From Ardenticatenaceae bacterium (GTDB taxonomy: Bacteria > Chloroflexota > Anaerolineae > Promineifilales > Promineifilaceae): a stretch of DNA of 64,000 nt. The DNA lies in the NCBI GenBank assembly GCA_020634245.1, contig JACKCC010000012.1, forward strand, positions 303,058 to 367,057, read 5' to 3'. Shown here in pieces: positions 56,847 to 64,000 of this stretch (its first letter is position 1; every line of letters begins with the position of its first letter). A program made the translations under genes and the position numbers. The notes beneath the pieces are model-generated. The model saw nothing but the letters and a program-made list of their open reading frames with translations, made no database searches and had not been told where the DNA came from.

Positions 56847-59450
56847 TTACTGATCCAGGTTCAAAACAATGTCTTTGAAGATTTGGACTTCGACGTTGTA
56901 GGTGGCGGTGCCGGTGCAGGTGGCAACGGCCGCATCCTGGCTTTCTTCAGTCGCGGCATAATAAAAACTGACGTCGTAAACGGCCGTGCCGTGCAGCTTC
57001 CACAATGGCGTATCCGTAGGCAAAGAGTCCAACCCGACCGTAGGGATTGTTTCCCCACCCAGGTATTCCAATTCGGTTAACTGCATGTCGGTTTTGACTG
57101 TGCCCCACATGTCCAGGCCAAAGCCGAAACAGCCCACCAGGAGGAAGACGGCTAGAAACAGGGGGAGGATAGCGTAAGGTTTTTTGCCCTTTCGCCAGCT
57201 CCACATGCCCGGCACAACCATCGCCAATCCTAAAATAAGCGGTGGCCACTGCGGCTGAGCGGAAGCCTGACTAGTGGCCCGCTGCCATTCCGTTTCCATC
57301 TGTACCTGTACTTTGTCCACCGTGGGCAGGGCTGCGCCGGAAAATTGTAACAGCGAATGGATTTCCGCAGCTGCGTCGCCAGGGATACGACCGTCATTCC
57401 ATTCCCAGGTCAACCCATTACCGGCCGCATCGGGCCGAAAATCACCCATAACACCGATAATCGTGGGCAGGCTGATGGGCAGCTCCTTGCTGGCATGGAT
57501 CGTCACCGATTCGCTCTCGGAGGCCGCCGAAGCATCCTGGCAAACAATGTTGTCGCTGACCGGTTCGCCGGGGAGGATGAGCCAAGTTCCCTGCAAATCA
57601 ATCTGGCTAACGGTGGCCTGAAAGGTCTCGCCATCCGCTTTGCCCAGCGCCACCAGCCGCACCCCGGGCAGCCCCATCGTCAAATGGATGGGCTGCAAAA
57701 CCAGTTCCTGGCTGCCATCGTTGAATTGGGGCGCATCATTGCCTACCCGATACCAAAAAGGCGCGCCTGGCTGGATGGTTAATTTGACGGGCAAGCCGGG
57801 GTTACGGCCGTCAAACCCGCTGGAGACTTTTAACGGATACACGCCATCCTTTTGCAGCGCCGCTGAAACCTGGATTGTCTCGCCCAGGGCGTCGCTGCCT
57901 TTCTTCATCTGGGCCGATTCGGCGGGGAAAACGAGGTCGTAATCTGACTTGGTGGTCTGGCGGATTTCGACGAATTCACCGTAACCACCGCCGCTGGCGA
58001 CCGGATCGCCCAACGGCATGGCCGTATTGCCACTGCCCGGTGCAGCGCCCAGCAGATATTGGGCGTAGGCGTCCAGGTTGGCGCTCAATTTGCCCTGAGC
58101 GCCAGCGTCATCGTAGGGATAGGTTCCGGCGTTAATGGCGGCGATGAAGGACTTTTCGCTGAGGGGGCATACGGCCGTATCATCACACATGTTCAGCTTG
58201 ACCAACTGCGCCTGGACGTACAAATCGCCCGGCCACTGGTACGGCGACATCTGCAGCGCCAACTGATTGCCCGCTGTGACAGGGCCGTAGGCGGTGAGGT
58301 TTTGCGGGATGTAGGCCGGATCGTGCAGCATGACCATATTTTCTGCGGCCGTTTCCAGCCACCACGTTTTGCCGCCCGACCAGTAAGCCCAGGCCATGTT
58401 GTACTCTTCGTCCTGAATCCAATGGGCCATTTCGTGCAGCGTATCGTAGGTATCGCCGCCAACCATCCCTTTAGCCGCGTCTACCGGCAGGTAGATGACG
58501 CCGTTGAGCGATTTGTAACGCGGGTCGCCGGAACGAGTTTCAACGACGACCTGCATGGGCGATTGGGGGATGAGTTTGGCCGCAGTGAACCCTAATTCAT
58601 CACCATAGCGGGTCATGGCGGCAGCGATAGCGTCGGCCAACTGATCGCCATCGTCATCGCTAAAGTCGATGCCCCAGAGGAACGTGACCTGCACTTTGCC
58701 ATCGCCGCTTTTCCGGCAGTGGGTGATCCGCCCAAAGTTGGGATCCATGTCGATGCCACAGGAACGGCCGTTAGCCATTGCCGGCTTGCTCAAATGACTT
58801 TTGACGGATGCAGTCGCCAGCGGGGTAAGAACCGTATACTGCAAACTGCCGCCGGGCGTAAGTGATCCGACCTGTTCCATTGCGTCACTGTTGGTCGGGC
58901 CGAGGCGTACGGCCGTTTCCAAAAAACCATCTTGCGGCAGCGTGTCCAAAATTGCCAGATACGTATTGTCGATGATGGCTACCAGCCGGGAATCGGCACT
59001 GGCAGCCGGCAGGCGCAAAACGGCCCGCCCCTGGCTGTCATTCACGTCGGCCACAGCCAGCGAGACGAAAGGCGCGTCAATCGCGTAAGCCTGTTCCAGC
59101 GCCTGCCGCCAACTGGGGTCGATTTCCCAGGTGCTTAGTTCGGCGGTCACGCCTTCAGCCAACACGTCCGGCCCGATTTGAACGGTCACGCCAGCCTCGT
59201 TGGTCACGGCTTCGCCATTGGCCGGGATGGGCGCCGTTGCCTGAACGGCAAAGGTCAGTTCCGGCAGGGGGGCAGTGGTTGGCGTGGCGGCGGGTGCTGT
59301 TGTCGATGATGGTTCTGCGGGTACGGCCGTTTCCCCGGCTGACGGCACAGTTGTCGGGACTGCCTCTGTGTTCTGGCAACCGCTTACAAGCAAAAGAGTT
59401 AGCAGGATGATGATTTGAATCAGGGAAAATAGGGGTTTTTGAAGGGACAT
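56847..59450 (-). CDS. Large lipoprotein with an HExxH metallopeptidase-like motif
   Basis: The 867-residue protein has a lipoprotein signal with lipobox LVSGC (Cys25) and a Thr/Pro/Ala-rich spacer. Residues 339-343 read HEMAH, with WWLETAAEN about 25 residues later, which is compatible with a gluzincin-type zinc site (His, His, Glu). Near the C-terminus there are two hydrophobic segments (about 715-760) before a final soluble part. I do not know the family. It could be a surface protease; the cleavage activity is not proven. Three or more ACGGCCGT sites lie in the gene. It is upstream of the FemABX genes on the same strand. Confidence 0.8.
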   Translation of the reverse strand: MSLQKPLFSLIQIIILLTLLLVSGCQNTEAVPTTVPSAGETAVPAEPSSTTAPAATPTTAPLPELTFAVQATAPIPANGEAVTNEAGVTVQIGPDVLAEGVTAELSTWEIDPSWRQALEQAYAIDAPFVSLAVADVNDSQGRAVLRLPAASADSRLVAIIDNTYLAILDTLPQDGFLETAVRLGPTNSDAMEQVGSLTPGGSLQYTVLTPLATASVKSHLSKPAMANGRSCGIDMDPNFGRITHCRKSGDGKVQVTFLWGIDFSDDDGDQLADAIAAAMTRYGDELGFTAAKLIPQSPMQVVVETRSGDPRYKSLNGVIYLPVDAAKGMVGGDTYDTLHEMAHWIQDEEYNMAWAYWSGGKTWWLETAAENMVMLHDPAYIPQNLTAYGPVTAGNQLALQMSPYQWPGDLYVQAQLVKLNMCDDTAVCPLSEKSFIAAINAGTYPYDDAGAQGKLSANLDAYAQYLLGAAPGSGNTAMPLGDPVASGGGYGEFVEIRQTTKSDYDLVFPAESAQMKKGSDALGETIQVSAALQKDGVYPLKVSSGFDGRNPGLPVKLTIQPGAPFWYRVGNDAPQFNDGSQELVLQPIHLTMGLPGVRLVALGKADGETFQATVSQIDLQGTWLILPGEPVSDNIVCQDASAASESESVTIHASKELPISLPTIIGVMGDFRPDAAGNGLTWEWNDGRIPGDAAAEIHSLLQFSGAALPTVDKVQVQMETEWQRATSQASAQPQWPPLILGLAMVVPGMWSWRKGKKPYAILPLFLAVFLLVGCFGFGLDMWGTVKTDMQLTELEYLGGETIPTVGLDSLPTDTPLWKLHGTAVYDVSFYYAATEESQDAAVATCTGTATYNVEVQIFKDIVLNLDQ

Positions 59451-59599
59451 CAGGCTCCTCCTATAATTGAACGCCCATTATGAGGCGTTTTAGGATAAGA
59501 AGACATCCGATTTCTGCGAGGAATCGGATGTCTAGTTCCGAATCTACTAAAATTATAAACCCCAATTGGGGCGGATCAATCGTCTTGCAGTACTGATTT

Positions 59600-59640
59600 T
59601 TCCCTCTCCTCAGCCCTCTCCCAAAGGGCGAGGGAGCCGT
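59600..59640. repeat. CCCTCTCC...GGGCGAGGGAG repeat
   Basis: CCCTCTCCTCAGCCCTCTCC and AAAGGGCGAGGGAG form a hairpin between divergent genes. From 59451 to 59700 nothing else is apparent except AT-rich DNA likely to hold the promoters. Confidence 0.6.
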
Positions 59641-59718
59641 TCTTCCGTTTCCTTTCGCGCTTGTCCTGGCTACGTGCTACAATTTTGGCAACGTGCGTTA
59701 TTCAATAAGGAGCAAGTG

Positions 59719-60417
59719 ATGAGTCAGGTTCAGCAGCTTTACTTATTGCAGCAAATCGATACCGAAATCCGCGAGAAGAAGCAGCGTTTGGGCGAGGTTT
59801 TACGAGCGCAAAAAGAAACGGAGGAATTGTTAGTGGCGAGGGGAAGGTTGGAAACGGCCGTTACCACCCTCCAAAATTGGCGAACAAAGCGGCAAAATCT
59901 CGAACAGGAATTACAAACCCTCAAAAACAAAGCCAAAAGCGCCGAACAGCGCCTTTACTCCGGTAACGTTAAAAACCCCAAAGAACTCACCGATTTGCAA
60001 AATTCCATTGAATCATTAGGCCGCCAACGCGCTGCTATGGAAGATGAAATCCTGGAAACGATGATTTCGATCGAAGATACTGAAACAGAAAAAGCAGCGG
60101 CAGAGCGAACACATCAAATCATCCAGGGCGAATGGGAGCAGTCGCAAGGCTCATTGAAAAACGAACAAAACGAATTGGCACTACGCGTACATGAACTGAT
60201 AGGCCAGCGAAAAGCACGCTTGACCACGATCACTACCGAATCATTAGCCGAATACGACGCTATCAGCCGTAAAGCAAAAGGAATCGCCGTCGTCAAAATC
60301 AAAAACAGCCTCTGCACCGGCTGCCGCCTCAACGTCTCCGCCCAAAAGGAAAAAGATGCCCGCGAAGGCAAAAAAGTATATTGTGCCAACTGTGGCCGAA
60401 TCCTGGCCATTGATTGA
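59719..60417 (+). CDS. Coiled-coil zinc ribbon protein (C4-type, CT398-like)
   Basis: The 232-residue protein is an antiparallel coiled coil (about 5-175) followed by a C4 zinc ribbon (CTGCRLNVS and YCANCGRIL). The NPKELTDLQNSIESL motif is conserved in this family (zf-RING_7 / DUF164). Members such as CT398 of Chlamydia bind RNA polymerase sigma-54 or secretion components; the general role is not fixed. ATG 59719 has AAGGAG 6 nt upstream; the frame is open from 59566 but the extra residues are repeat-derived. Confidence 0.92.
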   Translation: MSQVQQLYLLQQIDTEIREKKQRLGEVLRAQKETEELLVARGRLETAVTTLQNWRTKRQNLEQELQTLKNKAKSAEQRLYSGNVKNPKELTDLQNSIESLGRQRAAMEDEILETMISIEDTETEKAAAERTHQIIQGEWEQSQGSLKNEQNELALRVHELIGQRKARLTTITTESLAEYDAISRKAKGIAVVKIKNSLCTGCRLNVSAQKEKDAREGKKVYCANCGRILAID

Positions 60418-60686
60418 ACTCACTGCCTGTTGGTGACTAAACAGACAAAATGGTATCTATACTCATTAAGGGAATAAAGTGACATTTCTGTTGAGTGGCC
60501 AGTCTGCAAGTACTTGCTCCAGAGAAGATCTGCCACTTGTAAACCTGCATACTCGCAAACTCAAGGCAGGATGGAATGTCAAATTATGACCCTTACCGGT
60601 ATTACAAACAGATAAACCCTGCACAGTCCATTGGCTGGAATTGTTCAGGCAGATTTTTCCGTTGGATAGTATTTGAAGGAATGCCC

Positions 60687-63278
60687 ATGTTAAAGAAGGT
60701 TTTACAAAATTCAATTGAGAATTGGCAGTTAACGGCCGTGCCCGCACTCGTCAGCAGCCAGAAATCATTCAGTACAAACATCCTTTTCGCCCAGGGCGAT
60801 GATGGCAAACGCACCGTACAAACCCAGCGGCGGCGGCGCAGCGACCAGGCTCCTGGCAGCCGCGACCGGGCCGAAGCGCCCCAGCGGCGTAAATCGGGCA
60901 GCGAACCGCCGCGCAGCACCGGTGGCGGCTCCCGGCCGCCATCCCGCCCCACATCGCGCCCTCCAGTTGGAGGTAGCGGGCTGCCCGGCGGCGGACTCAA
61001 GCTGCCACCAGCCGTCATCGTCGTTTTGGTCATCGTCGGGTTGTGCCTCTATTTAGCCATGAATTTACTTGGCGGCGGCAGCAATTCGGGCGATACCACA
61101 TCATTTAGCCCGCCAGTTTCCGAACCGGCCGATGATTTTTCCGCTGAAGAACAGGCTCCTCAGCCTACTTTGCCGGCGGCTGAGTTTATTCCGCCGCCCG
61201 CTTCCACCGAAGGCCAGACCTGGCTGGTTATGCTCTACCAGGATGCCGATGACAAAATCCTGGAGCAGGACATTTACCTCGATTTGAATGAAGCCGAGCG
61301 CGTTGGTTCGGATGACCGTGTTCAGATTGTCGCTCAGGTTGATCGCTTTGCCGGTGCCTACACAGGCGACGGCGACTGGACAGGAACGCGGCGCTACTAC
61401 ATCACCCAAAACAATGATTTAGGCCGGCTCGGTTCGCAAGAAGTCGTCGATTTGGGTGAAGTCAATATGTCGGATGGCAACAGTCTGGTCGATTTTGTAA
61501 CCTGGGCTTATGAGACATTTCCGGCCGACAAGTACGTTTTGATCATGTCTGACCACGGCATGGGCTGGCCCGGCGGCTGGAGCGATCCCGCTCCCGGTGG
61601 CCGCGGCGATTCCAGCATTCCACTGGCCTCGCGCCTGGGTGATGAACTGTATTTGATGGAAATTGATGCGGCACTGAGCGAAATTCAGTCCAACACAGGC
61701 ATTGAACAGTTTGAATTGATCGGGATGGACGCCTGTTTGATGGGGCATTTGGAAGTTTTTAGCGCCCTGGCGCCTCATGCCCGCTATGCCGTTGCCTCGC
61801 AAGAAGTGGAACCGGCGTTGGGCTGGGCTTATACCGGCTTCCTGAGCGAACTGGTGCGTAACCCGGACATGACCGGTGCTGATTTGGGCCGCCTGATTGT
61901 GGACAGCTATATTCAGGATGACCAGCGTATTGTGGATGACGCGGCACGGGCGGAGTTCTTGCGGCAGGGTTCACCGGTAGGCGGCCTGTTCAGCTTGTTT
62001 GGTGGTGGCAGCACGGCCGTTATGTCGGCCGCCCAGTTAGCCCAGCAGCTGGAAAAGAATGTGACGTTAACGGCCGTTGACCTGGCAGCTCTGCCCAATT
62101 TAATGAACAGCGTCAACAACCTGGCCTACACCATGCAGTCCGGCGACCAGCGGGCCGTTGCCCAGGCCCGCACCTACGCCCAAAACTTCACCAGCGTCTT
62201 TGGCAGCGACATTCCACCTTCCTACATCGACTTGGGCCATTTCAGCGCCCTGCTGCGGCAGCAAAGCGGCAGCAGCAGCGTCGGCGAAGCGGCGAACCAG
62301 GTTTTGGCGGCGCTGAACCAGACCGTCATTGCCGAAAAGCATGGGCCGGGCAAACCGGGCGCAACCGGCGTCTCCATCTATTTCCCCAATTCGCAGCTTT
62401 ACGGCAACCCTCTCACCGGGCCGGAATCATACACGGCCATCGCCAGCCGCTTTGCCGAAACCTCCTTGTGGGACGATTTTCTGGCCTACCACTACACGGG
62501 GCGCAGCTTTGAACCGGCCGCAGCCACAGCCGTGATCCCCAATCGCAGCATCAATGCGCCCGGTGGCGGCGGCGTCACGGCCTCGCCGGTCACTGCCTCG
62601 ACCAACAGCGTTGCTCTGGGCGAAACCGTGCTGCTAAGCACTGACGTCAGCGGGGAGAACGTGGGCTACATCTACCTCTCTGTCGGTTATTACGATCAGG
62701 CGGCCAATTCTGTCCTGCTGGCCGACAGCGATTACCTGGAAAGCGCCGACACCCGCGAAATCGACGGCGTGTATTATCCCGATTGGGGCACAGGCGATTT
62801 TACAGTGGAGTTCGAGTGGGAACCCATCGTTTACGCCTTGAGCGATGGCACGAACCGGGTAACGGCATTGCTGACGCCGCAAACGTATGGCGCAACCTAT
62901 GAAGACGCCACTTACACAACCGACGGCATCTACACCTACGGTGACAGCGGCGACACGCGCCACGCCCGGCTGCTGTTCCAGGATGGCATTTTGCGGCAGG
63001 TATTTGGCTTTACCGGGGAAGACGGAACCGGCGCACCGCGTGAAATCATTCCGCAATCGGGTGATTCGTTTACCGTTTTAGAGAAGTGGCTGGATTTGGA
63101 TGGCAACGGCCGTGTCACTCAAACGGCTTACCAGGAAGGCGGTACACTGACCTTCGGCGACCAAATGTTTACCTGGGAAGAACTGGATGCGGCCGCCGGC
63201 CCCTATCTCGTTGGCTTCATCGTCTCCGATCTTGATGGCAACACCGTCGAAGTGTACCAACAAATAACTGTAGAATAA
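60687..63278 (+). CDS. Clostripain-family (C11) cysteine protease, membrane-anchored
   Basis: The 863-residue protein has an Arg/Pro/Ser-rich cytoplasmic N-terminus, one TM helix (about 105-130), an acidic Pro-rich stalk and a C11 peptidase domain (about 170-560). The catalytic His lies in IMSDHGMGW and the Cys in LIGMDACLMGHLE. The rest is a beta-rich C-terminal part. C11 enzymes cut after Arg or Lys and usually self-activate. ATG 60687 follows GAAGGA by 6 nt; the frame opens at 60576. The first coding bases contain a fragment of the AATTG repeat and an ACGGCCGT, so the N-terminus looks partly repeat-derived. Confidence 0.9.
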   Translation: MLKKVLQNSIENWQLTAVPALVSSQKSFSTNILFAQGDDGKRTVQTQRRRRSDQAPGSRDRAEAPQRRKSGSEPPRSTGGGSRPPSRPTSRPPVGGSGLPGGGLKLPPAVIVVLVIVGLCLYLAMNLLGGGSNSGDTTSFSPPVSEPADDFSAEEQAPQPTLPAAEFIPPPASTEGQTWLVMLYQDADDKILEQDIYLDLNEAERVGSDDRVQIVAQVDRFAGAYTGDGDWTGTRRYYITQNNDLGRLGSQEVVDLGEVNMSDGNSLVDFVTWAYETFPADKYVLIMSDHGMGWPGGWSDPAPGGRGDSSIPLASRLGDELYLMEIDAALSEIQSNTGIEQFELIGMDACLMGHLEVFSALAPHARYAVASQEVEPALGWAYTGFLSELVRNPDMTGADLGRLIVDSYIQDDQRIVDDAARAEFLRQGSPVGGLFSLFGGGSTAVMSAAQLAQQLEKNVTLTAVDLAALPNLMNSVNNLAYTMQSGDQRAVAQARTYAQNFTSVFGSDIPPSYIDLGHFSALLRQQSGSSSVGEAANQVLAALNQTVIAEKHGPGKPGATGVSIYFPNSQLYGNPLTGPESYTAIASRFAETSLWDDFLAYHYTGRSFEPAAATAVIPNRSINAPGGGGVTASPVTASTNSVALGETVLLSTDVSGENVGYIYLSVGYYDQAANSVLLADSDYLESADTREIDGVYYPDWGTGDFTVEFEWEPIVYALSDGTNRVTALLTPQTYGATYEDATYTTDGIYTYGDSGDTRHARLLFQDGILRQVFGFTGEDGTGAPREIIPQSGDSFTVLEKWLDLDGNGRVTQTAYQEGGTLTFGDQMFTWEELDAAAGPYLVGFIVSDLDGNTVEVYQQITVE

Positions 63279-63300
63279 CGGCCATATGGCATCCTGACGA

Positions 63301-63340
63301 AAGAAACCGCCTTCTTTTCAGAGAGGCGGTTTCTTTTTGT
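63301..63340 (+). terminator. Terminator of the C11 protease gene
   Basis: AAAGAAACCGCCT (63301-63313) and AGGCGGTTTCTTT (63325-63337) form a 13-bp perfect stem, followed by TTTG and TTTC. Confidence 0.9.
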
Positions 63341-63438
63341 TTCTCACCTTGCCAACACAAATCGCCAACCGGTTGAAATCCGGTTAAAATCCGGTTCCCT
63401 TTTGATTTATCCTTTCCTGCTTTTTACCGGAGGTAAAG

Positions 63439-64000
63439 ATGAACACCCGGAATCCCAAACTGACCGACTTTTTAGGCGAATTACAGAAAAACGTGCGCGG
63501 CGACCTGCGCACTGACGAGTACAGCCGCATCCTGTACAGCACTGACGCCAGCATCTACCAGGTCAAACCCTACGGCGTCCTCATTCCCCAAACCATCGAA
63601 GACATCCACGCCGCTGTGGAATTGGCGGCTCAATATCAAGTCCCGCTGTTGCCGCGCACGGCCGGCAGCAGTCTGGCCGGGCAGGCCACCAACGAAGCGC
63701 TGGTCATGGATTTCACCCGCCATCTGGATCAGGTACTGGAACTGAACCAGGCAGAACATTGGGTGCGGGTGCAGCCGGGGATTGTCCTGGATGAGTTGAA
63801 TTTGTACTTACGGCCGTACAATCTGCAATTTGGCCCCGATCCGGCCAGCAGTAACCGGGCAGCAATGGGCGGTATTGTCTCCAACAACTCGACTGGCGCG
63901 CACTCCATTTTGTACGGGATGACGGCCGATCACGTTTTGGAGATGAATGTCATCCTAAATGATGGTTCGACGGCGCATTTTGCCCCGCTCAGTCCGGCGG
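63439..64000 (+). CDS. FAD-linked oxidase (GlcD/D-lactate dehydrogenase type), 5' part
   Basis: The frame stays open to the end of the window, so only the first 187 residues are seen. They include the PCMH-type FAD-binding domain with PRTAGSSLAGQA (the FAD pyrophosphate loop), WVRVQPGIVLDELNLYL and MGGIVSNNSTGAHS. Relatives oxidise D-2-hydroxy acids such as D-lactate or glycolate, and many are long fusions with an Fe-S reductase domain; whether that applies cannot be seen here. CGGAGG lies 5-6 nt before the ATG. Confidence 0.9.
   Translation, partial: MNTRNPKLTDFLGELQKNVRGDLRTDEYSRILYSTDASIYQVKPYGVLIPQTIEDIHAAVELAAQYQVPLLPRTAGSSLAGQATNEALVMDFTRHLDQVLELNQAEHWVRVQPGIVLDELNLYLRPYNLQFGPDPASSNRAAMGGIVSNNSTGAHSILYGMTADHVLEMNVILNDGSTAHFAPLSPA

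Noticed and set aside
63370..63400. Three AATCCGGTT-like repeats before the FAD oxidase
   Set aside because: Short tandem words without symmetry or a protein partner; too little to call an operator.

Overview
The window looks like the chromosome of a member of the Chloroflexota, most likely an Anaerolineae-like lineage. This is an inference from gene content, not from a marker gene. The supporting signs are a mid-50s GC content by eye, an archaeal-type aspartate-semialdehyde dehydrogenase behind a T-box, tandem FemABX genes, RNase J, a clostripain-type C11 protease, VIT/VWA and WD40 proteins, and many genes annotated in that phylum only as DUFs. There is no rRNA, CRISPR array, prophage or insertion sequence. 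Two tRNA genes are present (Val-CAC on the minus strand, Arg-TCT on the plus strand).

Layout. 0-4.2 kb: a PadR regulator with an apparent operator pair, followed by a MacB/LolD-type ABC ATPase and its FtsX-like permease. 4.5-10.4 kb: tRNA-Val, a GT-C glycosyltransferase with three tandem beta-sandwich-like modules, a candidate small RNA carrying a 16S anti-SD mimic, murJ, and a small anchored membrane protein. 10.6-15.8 kb: a cytochrome c maturation block (ccmA-ccmB-ccmC-ccmD-like, ccdA, tlpA) plus a DUF2085 protein. 15.9-23.4 kb: fabF, an uncharacterised two-gene operon, a deoxyribosyltransferase-like gene, tRNA-Arg, the bifunctional NAD(P)HX repair enzyme, and asd under a T-box. 23.8-31.6 kb: a hybrid histidine kinase, a VIT/VWA surface protein, a GAF histidine kinase and gdhA with an upstream terminated leader RNA. 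31.9-36.5 kb: PH-like and DUF92 membrane proteins, a WD40 propeller, and yebC-ruvC-ruvA. 36.6-45 kb: a GT2 glycosyltransferase, an FkbM methyltransferase, DUF998, a heterodimeric ABC exporter and RNase J. 45-52.3 kb: acetyltransferases, a GrpB-GNAT fusion, a K+ channel, an L,D-transpeptidase, an SDR, DUF554, and a membrane protein/HTH pair. 52.3-59.5 kb (minus strand): a methyltransferase, an IDH/IPMDH-family enzyme, two FemABX paralogues and a lipoprotein with an HExxH motif. 59.7-64 kb: a zinc-ribbon coiled coil, a C11 protease, and the 5' part of an FAD-linked oxidase.

Three genome-scale signals stand out. (1) The palindrome ACGGCCGT occurs about 110 times by hand count, where roughly one or two would be expected; it lies in coding and non-coding DNA and resembles the HIP1 phenomenon of cyanobacteria. 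(2) Gene junctions are filled by about a dozen families of short word-cluster palindromes. Some have spread into protein ends, one sits in frame inside the NAD(P)HX enzyme, and two lie inside the T-box leader. (3) Several genes show a good -10 box 6-8 nt before the start codon and no Shine-Dalgarno sequence, which suggests leaderless mRNAs.
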